A DNA stretch of 64,000 bases from Sphingobacterium sp. CZ-UAM (GCF_002000245.1 NZ_MTCM01000006.1:186001-250000), one strand, 5' to 3'. Positions 18,046 to 26,986 are shown, numbered from the stretch's first letter. The notes: a model not told the origin generated them from the letters alone. Made by a program: numbers and translations.

Positions 18046-19018
18046 ATTTCAGTCCTTCCTCCGTTTTACTTTTGACTACCCTCTTTTTCCGCGGGCTGGT
18101 TGTACTTTTCTTTTTAGCGACAACTGAGCCTGTCACAACTTCCTCTGTCGCAATCGATTCTGCCAAAACCGTTTCCGTCACAAATGGCGAAGACTCAGCC
18201 CCTTCATTTTCGAGAACTTCCTTTGACTCCGACAGTTTATGCATGGTAAAATCCCAACACAATTGCCCCAACATCTGCAGAAAATCATAGAGTAATTCAC
18301 CGTCAGAACCCAACGCTCGTAGAATAACGACATCTGATGAAGCCTGTGTAAATCCATAAGAGATGTCATTATATTCTACAGTCAATATTTCATCAAGTTC
18401 GTTCTTTAACTCCTGCGCAAAATTAGCGGAGAATAAAAAGGTCGCTTGATGGGTGTAACCTTCAAAGAAGAGCATCTTCTGGATGGGCTGCTTTTTGGGT
18501 TGCAGCAGCTGATTGTCGATGAAGGCCAGCTTTCCGGATCTGAAAATCTTCGTCTGTGTATGCAAACGATTAAATTCAAATGCTTCTTTCATATAGATCC
18601 GTCCAACACTGATAATATCACCCCACATCAAAACCGCATCTTCCGCCAGATGGATATGATTTGTTGCTTTGAATATGGAGTCCTTAAAAGGTGTAACTGG
18701 ATGCGGGATATAATGAAATATAGCCCCCGATGCAACCTGTACATCTGTATGCTGGCTTGCGCCGGTTTTCATCGGGTGCAATTTATTGAAGGACTGCGTG
18801 AACAATTTTAATTGAGCCTTTTCCTTTACATGGACGTCAATATGAAGATGATCTGTATCCATAATGCCGGGCGATGCGCTCATAATAATCATTTCCAGAT
18901 GATCAGTGAGATTCGCTGCTCCATAATGGGTCAATTTATAAGGTGCATTATGGTAGCTTTCTTTCAGCCTGCTTCTACCGTCCTCTTGGGCTACATTTAT
19001 TACTATCTTACTATCCAT
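18038..19018 (-). CDS. ureD: Urease accessory protein UreD (UreH)
   Basis: UreD is the scaffold that binds apo-urease and recruits UreF and UreG for nickel insertion. The protein has 326 residues, against about 270-280 in the family. The core (about 10-270) is recognisable from its beta-rich pattern (GAANLTDHLEMIIMSASPGIMDTDHLHIDVHVKEKAQLKLFTQSFNKLHPM and 'IFHYIPHPVTPFKDS'). The extra C-terminal part of about 50 residues is disordered and ends in a Lys/Arg-rich patch (KKKSTTSPRKKRVVKSK). It follows ureG by 12 bases. Confidence 0.9.
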   Translation of the reverse strand: MDSKIVINVAQEDGRSRLKESYHNAPYKLTHYGAANLTDHLEMIIMSASPGIMDTDHLHIDVHVKEKAQLKLFTQSFNKLHPMKTGASQHTDVQVASGAIFHYIPHPVTPFKDSIFKATNHIHLAEDAVLMWGDIISVGRIYMKEAFEFNRLHTQTKIFRSGKLAFIDNQLLQPKKQPIQKMLFFEGYTHQATFLFSANFAQELKNELDEILTVEYNDISYGFTQASSDVVILRALGSDGELLYDFLQMLGQLCWDFTMHKLSESKEVLENEGAESSPFVTETVLAESIATEEVVTGSVVAKKKSTTSPRKKRVVKSKTEEGLKYA

Positions 19019-19030
19019 ATCCCTTTGTTT

Positions 19031-19669
19031 TTAGCCGACTTGTTCTAATAAAGCATATTCTCTGATCCATTTCTTTACATCTTCCAAACCTTCCAATGTC
19101 ATCAGATTCGTAAAAATAAAAGGACGTTCTCCACGCATACGCAATGTATCCTGACGCATAACTTCCAAATCCGCATGCACGTAAGGTGCCAAATCAATTT
19201 TATTGATCAATAATAAGTCTGAACGTGTGATACCGGGTCCGCCTTTACGTGGCATTTTTTCACCTTCGGCAACATCAAGCACAAAAATCGTTAAATCCGC
19301 CAAATCCGGGCTGAATGTTGCTGTCAGATTATCCCCCCCACTTTCAACAAAAATCAGCTCAACATCCTCAAAACGGTTAGCCAATTCCTCCACAGCTTCA
19401 ATATTCATCGATGCATCTTCACGGATTGCGGTATGTGGGCATCCGCCAGTCTCTACGCCAATGATACGTTCTGCCGGTAGTGCCGAATTTTGCTGTAGAT
19501 ACATTGCATCTTCACGTGTGTAAATATCATTTGTAACAACACAGATGCTATAATCTGCGGACATCGAACGTGTCAAGCGTTCGATTAATGCTGTCTTGCC
19601 CGATCCAACAGGTCCGGCAACACCAATTTTTACATAATTTCTTTTTGACGTCTTTTTCATCTGTATCAA
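19031..19669 (-). CDS. ureG: Urease accessory GTPase UreG
   Basis: SIMIBI-class GTPase that supplies the energy for nickel insertion and carries Ni at its dimer interface. In 212 residues it has the P-loop GPVGSGKT at 19-26, the Ni-binding CPH motif at 77-79 (GGCPHTAIREDAS), the switch segment ESGGDNLTATFSPDL and NKID guanine-specificity motif near 151. No His-rich N-terminal tail is present, so Ni storage would rely on other proteins. It is separated from ureF by 88 bases. Confidence 0.97.
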   Translation of the reverse strand: MIQMKKTSKRNYVKIGVAGPVGSGKTALIERLTRSMSADYSICVVTNDIYTREDAMYLQQNSALPAERIIGVETGGCPHTAIREDASMNIEAVEELANRFEDVELIFVESGGDNLTATFSPDLADLTIFVLDVAEGEKMPRKGGPGITRSDLLLINKIDLAPYVHADLEVMRQDTLRMRGERPFIFTNLMTLEGLEDVKKWIREYALLEQVG

Positions 19670-19757
19670 TTTGTTTATTCATGTCCCTTATTTATTTTTT
19701 CCACCGATGGGATGGGGACTGATAAAATAAATTTTAAGTATAGCAGTAATCTTACTT

Positions 19758-20444
19758 TTAGGATATATAGATACGTGTATATAACTTTTCATGTTGCATA
19801 CAACGGATATCTTGTGCAATACAACAATTACCGATTAAATCCTCTTCCAACGCTGGTTGCGCGGTAACCAACTTATTGATTAATGGCTGCAACTTAAACA
19901 GAATCTGTTGTGCATCCATTTGACTGATAGGGACCAGTTTCGCACAGTTGGTCATAATACCATTGAGTGAATTATAATAAAAAGCGCTCAATGCATCTGT
20001 ATAGCTAATCCCTTGCGCATGTGCAAACATGGCAAATGCCATAGCGTAATGCCCATGCAATTCTTGTGTATTTATTGCTTTTAAATAAGCTGAACAACGT
20101 TTAACCGGCTGCAATTTTTCAGTCAGCTTCAGGAAGCGTATACCCAATTTTTTACTTGCATCCCGAATTTCATAAGGCGCCTTAAAGGCTGTGATCAAGG
20201 CGTCTAATTCTGCTACCTTTTTCTTTGTCGCCTTTGTTTCGCATAATTGCCAAGTCTTATGAAAAAAGGCCGCATCGTTGTAATAGAAGCTATGTTCCAA
20301 TAACGTCTGTGCATACTCTTTAGCAGTTTTCGAGTCGTGTACAAGACCTTTGGTTATATAGGTTTCCAATCCATAGGAATGTGTGAATCCTCCAATCGGA
20401 AAAACGGAATCATTGATCTGCATCAATGTCAACAATGGATTCAT
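19758..20444 (-). CDS. ureF: Urease accessory protein UreF
   Basis: All-helical regulator of UreG GTPase activity within the UreDFG complex. The 228-residue product has the conserved start 'LLTLMQINDSVFPIGGFTHSYGLETYI' and the later 'SYTDALSAFYYNSLNGIMTNCAKLVPISQMDAQ' segment. It begins one base after the ureE stop, so translational coupling is likely. Confidence 0.95.
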   Translation of the reverse strand: MNPLLTLMQINDSVFPIGGFTHSYGLETYITKGLVHDSKTAKEYAQTLLEHSFYYNDAAFFHKTWQLCETKATKKKVAELDALITAFKAPYEIRDASKKLGIRFLKLTEKLQPVKRCSAYLKAINTQELHGHYAMAFAMFAHAQGISYTDALSAFYYNSLNGIMTNCAKLVPISQMDAQQILFKLQPLINKLVTAQPALEEDLIGNCCIAQDIRCMQHEKLYTRIYIS

Positions 20445-20445
20445 A

Positions 20446-20940
20446 TTATCCCCCCTTTGCTAGTGTGATTTTATTTTGCACTACGGCATACTGATGTATG
20501 CGCAATGTATGCGTTCGTTCGATTACCCGTGACTCTTTCGTTGGTGTAAATCCTGCCCGCTGTAATTGTTCCCACAGCGGATTTTCGTAAGCAGCTATGA
20601 TTTCATGAGCTGCGTTGATAAAAACAGGTATATGCTTATTGCCTATTTCTAGGCATACTCTCGCCATATCCATTCTATTTTTGGGCCGTACGACCAAACA
20701 AGGACAGGGCAATATTCGGACAACGATACGGAGGTCTGCTGTTTCAAACAGAATATCACCATCGAACAAGGGGTCTTCACCCAGATTTCTAAATCCGATC
20801 TCCCGGCCCTGAACGGTCAATCCCCGAATGACACGTCGCTCGGTATCAAACCATTCAAGCTGTAAAAAATCCAGTTCAGCAGCATCCTGCTCTTTGCCGT
20901 CTGTCCAAATATTGCCTTTAATGTCTCTTGTTAAAATCAT
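20446..20940 (-). CDS. ureE: Urease accessory protein UreE (nickel chaperone)
   Basis: Delivers Ni2+ to the UreDFG-apourease complex. The 164-residue product has the N-terminal peptide-binding domain and a C-terminal metal-binding domain with GNKHIPV (His about 103), matching the conserved interface His of UreE dimers. The His-rich C-terminal tail known from Klebsiella UreE is absent. It lies 10 bases after ureC and 1 base before ureF. A divergent second copy lies at the operon end. Confidence 0.93.
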   Translation of the reverse strand: MILTRDIKGNIWTDGKEQDAAELDFLQLEWFDTERRVIRGLTVQGREIGFRNLGEDPLFDGDILFETADLRIVVRILPCPCLVVRPKNRMDMARVCLEIGNKHIPVFINAAHEIIAAYENPLWEQLQRAGFTPTKESRVIERTHTLRIHQYAVVQNKITLAKGG

Positions 20941-20950
20941 ATATTCTGAA

Positions 20951-22801
20951 TTAGAACAGGAAGTAACGTTGTGCCATTGGAAGCTCTTTTAATGGCTCAC
21001 AAGTAGCTAAAACACCATCTACTGTTACTTCATACGTTTCGGGATTGACCACGATATTTGGCGTGGCATGATTATGTACCATATCCTTTTTCATCACTGT
21101 ACGACAACCTTCTACCGGCAAACATTTACGTGATAAATTCAATTTCTGGATATTTCCATTCTCTATGGATATTTTTGAAACGAAGTTGAAACACAATTTT
21201 GACACTGCCTTACCATAGTTTCCAAACATCGGTCTGTAGATGATCGGCTGTGGTGTAGGGATAGAAGCATTCGCATCCCCCATTTTCGCACCTAGGATCA
21301 TACCGCCTTTGATAATCAACTCTGGTTTCACACCAAACAACTCTGGTTTCCACAAGATCAGATCGGCATATTTACCTGTCTCAATAGATCCGATATATTT
21401 ATCAACACCATGCGCTTTTGCAGGGTTAATTGTAAATTTGGACACATAACGTTTTACGCGGAAGTTGTCATTGTCTTTACCCTTATCTTCAGCCAAAGGT
21501 CCACGCTGAATTTTCATTTTATGTGCGGTCTGGAATGTACGCGAGATCACCTCGCCCACACGGCCCATCGCCTGACTATCCGAACTCATAATGGAGAATA
21601 CCCCCATATCCTGAAGAATATCTTCAGCAGCGATCGTTTGTGGACGGATACGAGAATCTGCAAAGGCAACATCTTCTTTTACATTTCTGTCCAAGTGATG
21701 GCAGACCATTAACATATCAAGATGCTCTTCTGCGGTATTCACTGTAAACGGTTTTGTCGGGTTGGTAGATGCAGGGAGAATGTTTGGATACATCGCAATT
21801 TTGATGATATCAGGTGCGTGCCCACCACCAGCTCCTTCTGTATGGAATGTGTGGATAACACGTCCGTCGATTGCAGCAACGGTATCTTCCAAGAAACCAG
21901 CTTCATTCAATGTATCCGTGTGTATAGCCACCTGTACGTCGTACTTATCAGCAACTTTTAACGCTGCATCGATAGTCGCCGGCGTAGCGCCCCAGTCCTC
22001 ATGGATTTTCACCCCTAATGCACCAGCTTCAATTTGCTCTTCAATCGGCTTGGTTGTCGAAACGTTACCTTTACCGAAGAAACCAACGTTGATCGGTAGA
22101 TTTTCAAACGCTTCAAACATACGCTCGATATACCATTTACCTGATGTAACAGTTGTCGCAAGTGTACCATCTGCTGGTCCGGCACCACCACCGATAAATG
22201 TAGTTACGCCTGAGTACAATGCGGTCTCGATCTGCTGTGGAGAGATAAAGTGAATGTGTGTATCGATACCGCCAGCAGTAAGGATATAACCTGCACCTCC
22301 GTGCACTTCTGTCGAAGCTCCAATGACCATTCCTTTGGTTACACCATCCTGTACGTCAGGGTTACCTGCTTTTCCGATACCAACAATTTTACCACCCTTA
22401 ATACCAACATCAGCTTTCACAATACCCCAGTGGTCAATAATGATCACATTGGTAATACAGAAGTCTAAAACATCCTCATCACGCAGGGCACGGGCAGATT
22501 GCCCCATACCATCACGGATCGTCTTACCACCACCGAATTTATTTTCTTCGCCATATACGTTGAAATCTTTTTCAATTTCTATAAATAGTTCCGTATCAGC
22601 TAAACGCACCTTGTCACCCGTGGTCGGGCCAAAAAGAGCAGCATATTTTTCCCTAGGGATATAAAGCTCCCCATCAATATATTTAACAGATGATTTGTCT
22701 AAACCTAGTTTATCTAAACCAAGCGCATGTAGACCAACGGTAGATCCCAATGTCGTGAGTCCTACAACCTTAATCCATTCGCGTCTATTCCATCCTCCCA
22801 T
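20951..22801 (-). CDS. ureC: Urease alpha subunit with N-terminal twin-arginine-like extension
   Basis: Catalytic subunit that hydrolyses urea to ammonia and carbamate at a di-nickel centre. All active-site residues are present, each offset by 48 from the Klebsiella numbering: His182 and His184, Lys265 (the carbamylated lysine, in KIHEDWG), His294, His320, the flap pair Cys367-His368, and Asp408. The protein has 616 residues instead of about 567-570. The additional 48 residues precede the normal 'YIPREKYAALFGPT' start and hold NRREWIK followed by a hydrophobic run (VVGLTTLGSTVGLHALGL), which looks like a Tat signal or anchor. No other Met precedes the catalytic domain, and the ATG is 6 bases after ureB. 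Export is an inference. Confidence 0.97.
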   Translation of the reverse strand: MGGWNRREWIKVVGLTTLGSTVGLHALGLDKLGLDKSSVKYIDGELYIPREKYAALFGPTTGDKVRLADTELFIEIEKDFNVYGEENKFGGGKTIRDGMGQSARALRDEDVLDFCITNVIIIDHWGIVKADVGIKGGKIVGIGKAGNPDVQDGVTKGMVIGASTEVHGGAGYILTAGGIDTHIHFISPQQIETALYSGVTTFIGGGAGPADGTLATTVTSGKWYIERMFEAFENLPINVGFFGKGNVSTTKPIEEQIEAGALGVKIHEDWGATPATIDAALKVADKYDVQVAIHTDTLNEAGFLEDTVAAIDGRVIHTFHTEGAGGGHAPDIIKIAMYPNILPASTNPTKPFTVNTAEEHLDMLMVCHHLDRNVKEDVAFADSRIRPQTIAAEDILQDMGVFSIMSSDSQAMGRVGEVISRTFQTAHKMKIQRGPLAEDKGKDNDNFRVKRYVSKFTINPAKAHGVDKYIGSIETGKYADLILWKPELFGVKPELIIKGGMILGAKMGDANASIPTPQPIIYRPMFGNYGKAVSKLCFNFVSKISIENGNIQKLNLSRKCLPVEGCRTVMKKDMVHNHATPNIVVNPETYEVTVDGVLATCEPLKELPMAQRYFLF

Positions 22802-22807
22802 TCTATA

Positions 22808-23179
22808 TTATTTAGATTGTCTGAATTTTAATTTTTTCATTTTCTCCACAGCTTTTGATTTGACATTTTGGTCAGTAAACTTCCCATTAGTCAATCCATT
22901 GAAACCGTGAATTTCTTTGCTTCCTCCAAATTCAACCAGTACAACAGACTTCTGTTCACCTGGTTCAAACCGTACCGCCGTACTTGCAGGAATATTCAAG
23001 CGCATACCAAATGCTTTTTCGCGGTCAAACGAAAGCAATTTGTTCGCTTCAAAAAAATGATAGTGCGAACCCACCTGAATCGGTCTATCGCCTTCATTTT
23101 TTACAACAAGGCTAGTGGTTCTACGCCCCACGTTAGCTTTGATTTCCTCTTTTTTTAAAATGTATTCTCCTGGAATCAT
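22808..23179 (-). CDS. ureB: Urease beta subunit
   Basis: Structural subunit of the (alpha-beta-gamma)3 urease. The 123-residue protein has the full UreB pattern (MIPGEYILKKEEI, NEGDRPIQVGSHYHFFEANKLLSFDREKAFGMRLNIPASTAVRFEPGEQKSVVLVEFGG). A basic C-terminal extension (VEKMKKLKFRQSK) follows. It has no signal peptide. It is 14 bases after ureA and 6 bases before ureC. Confidence 0.97.
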   Translation of the reverse strand: MIPGEYILKKEEIKANVGRRTTSLVVKNEGDRPIQVGSHYHFFEANKLLSFDREKAFGMRLNIPASTAVRFEPGEQKSVVLVEFGGSKEIHGFNGLTNGKFTDQNVKSKAVEKMKKLKFRQSK

Positions 23180-23193
23180 ATGATTAAGATTTA

Positions 23194-23496
23194 TTAACGA
23201 ATAGGATCATGAACTGTTACCAACTTAGTACCGTCCGGAAAAGTAACCTCAATCTGCACATCATGGATCATCTCAGGAACACCTTCCATCACCTGGCTTC
23301 TTTTCAATAAGGTCGTACCATAAGACATTAAGTCCGCAACAGATCGACCATCTCTTGCTTCCTCCATAATCTGGGCACTGATATAGGCAATACATTCAGG
23401 GTAATTTAGTTTCACCCCGCGCTTGAGTCGCTTTGCTGCCAGTTCTCCTGCTAAATGCAATAGCAGCTTTTCTGTTTCTCTTGGTGTTAAACGCAT
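23194..23496 (-). CDS. ureA: Urease gamma subunit
   Basis: The 100-residue gamma subunit of urease, standard in length and sequence (MRLTPRETEKLLLHLAGELAAKRLKRGVKLNYPECIAYISAQIMEEARDG, ending VTVHDPIR). It is the first of the three structural genes and lies 36 bases after the porin gene, so it probably belongs to the same transcript. No signal peptide. Confidence 0.98.
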   Translation of the reverse strand: MRLTPRETEKLLLHLAGELAAKRLKRGVKLNYPECIAYISAQIMEEARDGRSVADLMSYGTTLLKRSQVMEGVPEMIHDVQIEVTFPDGTKLVTVHDPIR

Positions 23497-23532
23497 AAAA
23501 AATAATTGTTTGTTATTTTGTTAAAGGAATTA

Positions 23533-24741
23533 TTACAAGACCGGAATTGTAAAATATGCTCCAAAGGCAACACGGTTATATTGAGTTTTACCCATATCCA
23601 TATGCCCTTTGTAGTTCACTGTATTACCTACATAACCAAGGTAAAATCGCAAATCCTGATTATGAAAAGGTTTATGTTGCAGGGTCGCAAAGTAGGTCCA
23701 GTTTTGACGGAAATTTTTGCCAACCTGATCGTCATCTCTCGATCCGGCAGTCTCATAACCACCTTTCAGCGCTACCTCCCATTTTGGACTTAAAAACTGA
23801 TCATACCGTACAATTGCCGAAGCGTAATTGACATCCTTTGCCAAAACGCGTCCTGTCCCCGTACGTCCATAAAAGTCATTGATTGCCGATGATGCAATCA
23901 AGGCATGGTCAACACCCAGATAAGAATATTGCAGATCTAAATAGACCATTTGCTTCGGCGTTTTAAACTTGTTCGCCAAAGAGATGGAATGATTGGTATG
24001 TCCCTTTGCAAACTGGGAGATATTATAGGACCATTTTGTATTGATTTTTTTATCCATAAAGGCTCCTACCCAGGTAAAGTAAGCACCCATTGGCACATCA
24101 GATCGCACCAGATCACCTACTGCAAAACCATTTTTGGTATGCAAATCCATAAAACTATCGTTTGTCGTATTATAAACTTGTGCATGTAAGGAATGATTAG
24201 GATTGACTTCATAGGACAATGTTCCCCCTACCACAAATAAATTCAGGATACGGTCAACATAATCCGTGAATTTATACTCGTAAATAGGGTTATTCTCAAA
24301 CTCGTAGCTACCCACAATAGCACTCTGCTTACCCGCTGTGACGGACCATTTCAGATCCTTTCCAAACTTATATTTGATATAGGCCATATCCAATGCCCTT
24401 GATCCATTGTCCTGACTGGTTGGTGCAAATGATCTATTCAGACGAAAACGTACTTTATACGAAAGCTGATCATTGTAATCACCGCTCATCAAGATGCGGG
24501 CATCGTCCAAATTTGCTTTTGCCTGACCGGAGCCATCGCTGTTATCAGCCTGCAGACCTGCACGAAGCAAAACATCCAATTGAAATGATTTTGCCCTAGC
24601 TGGTTCTTTTGACAATAAACTACTTCTGGATAATAAGCTATTTCTTTCTGCTGGAATGGAATCTGTTGGAGCCTGTTCCTGCGCATGTAATGCCGCAATG
24701 CCCAAACCCAACGTTGTAATAAGTGAAAGTGTTTTTTTCAT
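23533..24741 (-). CDS. Outer-membrane porin (OprO/OprP-like) heading the urease operon
   Basis: A 402-residue beta-barrel protein with a cleavable signal peptide (MKKTLSLITTLGLGIAALHA). The mature part is made of alternating amphipathic strands, many ending in aromatic residues, and ends in a strand with a terminal aromatic/hydrophobic pattern (YNRVAFGAYFTIPVL). It resembles phosphate-selective-porin-type (porin O/P) proteins of Bacteroidota; the substrate cannot be read from sequence. Being 36 bases upstream of ureA and in the same direction, it may admit urea or nickel to the periplasm. No urea permease gene is present in the cluster. Confidence 0.82.
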   Translation of the reverse strand: MKKTLSLITTLGLGIAALHAQEQAPTDSIPAERNSLLSRSSLLSKEPARAKSFQLDVLLRAGLQADNSDGSGQAKANLDDARILMSGDYNDQLSYKVRFRLNRSFAPTSQDNGSRALDMAYIKYKFGKDLKWSVTAGKQSAIVGSYEFENNPIYEYKFTDYVDRILNLFVVGGTLSYEVNPNHSLHAQVYNTTNDSFMDLHTKNGFAVGDLVRSDVPMGAYFTWVGAFMDKKINTKWSYNISQFAKGHTNHSISLANKFKTPKQMVYLDLQYSYLGVDHALIASSAINDFYGRTGTGRVLAKDVNYASAIVRYDQFLSPKWEVALKGGYETAGSRDDDQVGKNFRQNWTYFATLQHKPFHNQDLRFYLGYVGNTVNYKGHMDMGKTQYNRVAFGAYFTIPVL

Positions 24742-24822
24742 CCGTATAACTTGCTTTTTGTTGGTGATGAAGCTATCAGATTTATTCTTTTATAGGTTTG
24801 AATAAATCGTGATGGTTTCATA

Positions 24823-24853
24823 TGATATACCTATCTCTGGTACAAGTATATCA
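24823..24853. promoter_or_regulatory. Inverted repeat upstream of the porin-urease operon
   Basis: TGATATAC (24823-24830) and its complement GTATATCA (24846-24853) are separated by 15 bases and lie about 80-110 bases upstream of the porin ATG. No T-run follows on either side, so it is not a terminator. It may be a binding site for a regulator of the urease operon. Confidence 0.4.
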
Positions 24854-24894
24854 CGGCAAATTAAAAATGGAATAAGGATGAGATTAAAATGAGA

Positions 24895-26277
24895 TTAGAA
24901 AGCAATTTTAGGCAGCGTGACAACAACCTGGGTACCTTGCCCTTCTGCAGAATAAAGGTTGAGCTCAGCACCATGGAGATCAAAGATATTCTTGGCTAAA
25001 ACAAGCCCCAGGCCATTTCCATAGATATCCCCGACATTGGAGGCGCGATAAAACGAAGTAAAAATATGGGGCTGATCTTTCTGCGGAATTCCGATCCCTT
25101 TATCAAATACTTTAATTGTAATATTTCGGTCATCACAGCTAATAGCGACCTGGACCTGCTCACCATTACCATATTTATATGCATTGGAGATGATATTGCT
25201 AAAGGCAATATAGAATAGATCAGGATTGGCAAGGACTGTTAATTCATCGCTATCTTCGGGGATCTGGGTAAAATCAAAAGACAACCTAAAATCCTTATGG
25301 ATGCTTCGTTCAGCTTTATAAATTTCATACAGCAATTCATCAATGCGGATGACAACTTTATTATCGACCTCTCCCTTAAAGCCCATACGGGATAATTGGA
25401 GCAGATTATTAATGATGAGTTCCATCTTATCCGCGTACTTTGCGATCGTCTCCAATGAATAGTAGGCTTCATGTTCTTTGGGAATCAGATTTCGTGCAAG
25501 TTCCGCTTCACCACCAATAATGGTCAAAGGCGTTTTTAATGAATGGGATGCATTACCGATAAAGCTTTGCTGGGACTGTACCGAAATATCCAAACGACTG
25601 AGCATGGAGTTAAGGTTTGTAATCAATACCCCCAACTCGTCCTTAGCATTACTGAATTTACTGGACAGTCTATGGTCCAGATTGGCAATATCCACTTTTC
25701 CCAAGTCACTGTTGATATCCTTGATCGGCTTGAGCAGTCGGTCTGCAAAATAAAAAGACATTAGGACAATCAATAGAATAGCTAAAAAACCACCCGTAAT
25801 CAAGGTACGATCTAATTGACGCTGCTCCTCGTGCCCATAGTCATCAATCCCTTCCGACACAACGATAAGATTGTCATGATGGAGATGGTCTTTAAAGAAC
25901 ACCGCGACAAATGCTGTTTTGTTATGCATATATCTACCTCTGCCATTTTGGATAACCTCTTTATAGAAGCTCATGGGCATCGGTAGATTAGGTTTAAACC
26001 GAATACTGTCACTTCCTTTCACCACACGGAGCAAGTGGTCTGTTCCTTCGGAAAGCTGTTTGAGGTATTTACGTTTTACCTGGATATAAAGTTCCTTGTT
26101 TTCTTCCTTTTGGTGGACGATATGATCACCGACGATGACTGCATTTTCTTCCAACCGATGAAAAAACTTAGTCTGTAGACTATCGTAGGTAAAATAAGAG
26201 ACATAAAGGGCAAATACAACAAGCAGGAGCGTGCTGATAACAGAAAATAAAAGTACAATTTTGGTCCTAATTTTCAT
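24895..26277 (-). CDS. Sensor histidine kinase
   Basis: Membrane kinase paired with the response regulator just upstream. From the ATG at 26277 it has 460 residues (an 8-codon longer reading exists). The order is a TM helix (about 5-30), a periplasmic loop (about 31-150), a second TM helix (about 155-175), a HAMP segment, the HisKA H-box (NASHSLKTPLTIIGGEAELA) and the HATPase domain with N-box (NIISNAYKYGNG) and G-boxes (DKGIGIPQ, YGNGLGLVLAKNIF). The start overlaps the response-regulator end by 11 bases. It lies directly upstream of the porin-urease operon, which makes that operon a candidate target, without proof. Confidence 0.93.
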   Translation of the reverse strand: MKIRTKIVLLFSVISTLLLVVFALYVSYFTYDSLQTKFFHRLEENAVIVGDHIVHQKEENKELYIQVKRKYLKQLSEGTDHLLRVVKGSDSIRFKPNLPMPMSFYKEVIQNGRGRYMHNKTAFVAVFFKDHLHHDNLIVVSEGIDDYGHEEQRQLDRTLITGGFLAILLIVLMSFYFADRLLKPIKDINSDLGKVDIANLDHRLSSKFSNAKDELGVLITNLNSMLSRLDISVQSQQSFIGNASHSLKTPLTIIGGEAELARNLIPKEHEAYYSLETIAKYADKMELIINNLLQLSRMGFKGEVDNKVVIRIDELLYEIYKAERSIHKDFRLSFDFTQIPEDSDELTVLANPDLFYIAFSNIISNAYKYGNGEQVQVAISCDDRNITIKVFDKGIGIPQKDQPHIFTSFYRASNVGDIYGNGLGLVLAKNIFDLHGAELNLYSAEGQGTQVVVTLPKIAF

Positions 26278-26947
26278 GACGGATGACATAGCCCATACCA
26301 ATAACCGTATGGATCAGTTTACGGGCAAATTGTTTGTCAATTTTTTTACGCAAATAATTGACATAGACATCCACGACATTGGTGCTTAGATCGACATCCA
26401 TACCCCAGACTTCCTCTAGTATATCTATACGTGTCAATACCTTATTACGATTAAGCATCAAGAATTCCAATAAGCGGAATTCCGTGGCTGTAAGTATGAT
26501 CGGAGATTCTCCACGTTGAACAGATTTGCTATCCCGATCCAATTGCAGATCATCAAATGTCAAGACGTTCTTTTGTTCGGTCACTGTTTTGGATTTGCGG
26601 CTATAGCGATTTATACGAGCCTTTAATTCTTCTAAGCGAAACGGTTTGGTCAGGTAATCATCTGCATCACGTTCAAAAGCTTCCACAATATCTTCGGTTT
26701 GGTTCAATGCAGTGAGGATAATAATCGGAACTTCATTATTGGACATCCGGATGTTTTTACACACATCAAGACCATTCATGCCGGGTAACATCACATCCAA
26801 CAAAATAAGGTCATAATGATTTAATCCGGCCATTTTTAGACCTGTATAGCCATCCATTGCAATGCTAATGTTATAGCCTTCTTCCTTTAGTCCTCTTTCT
26901 ATCAAGGATATGACCGACGGTTCGTCTTCTATAAGCAGTAGTTCCAC
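26267..26947 (-). CDS. OmpR/PhoB-family response regulator
   Basis: A 226-residue two-component regulator starting at a GTG. The receiver domain carries the phospho-acceptor Asp in LILLDVMLPGMNG (about 51) and the switch Lys in YLTKPFRLEEL. The winged-helix output domain has the typical 'LTATEFRLLEFLMLNRNKVLTRIDILEEVWG' and 'VDVYVNYLRKKID' segments. A -7 element (TATTTTTG, 26987-26994) lies about 40 bases upstream. It is co-transcribed with the kinase. Confidence 0.95.
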   Translation of the reverse strand: MELLLIEDEPSVISLIERGLKEEGYNISIAMDGYTGLKMAGLNHYDLILLDVMLPGMNGLDVCKNIRMSNNEVPIIILTALNQTEDIVEAFERDADDYLTKPFRLEELKARINRYSRKSKTVTEQKNVLTFDDLQLDRDSKSVQRGESPIILTATEFRLLEFLMLNRNKVLTRIDILEEVWGMDVDLSTNVVDVYVNYLRKKIDKQFARKLIHTVIGMGYVIRHEN

Positions 26948-26986
26948 AGATATTGTTTAAAAAGTAAATTTAAGGTTTGTAAAATA

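Noticed and set aside
22250..22664. Long plus-strand frames antisense to ureC
   Set aside because: They are shadows of a conserved gene with confirmed catalytic residues on the minus strand.
24823..24853. Terminator for the histidine kinase gene
   Set aside because: The inverted repeat has a 15-base loop and no T-run on the minus strand, so termination is unlikely.
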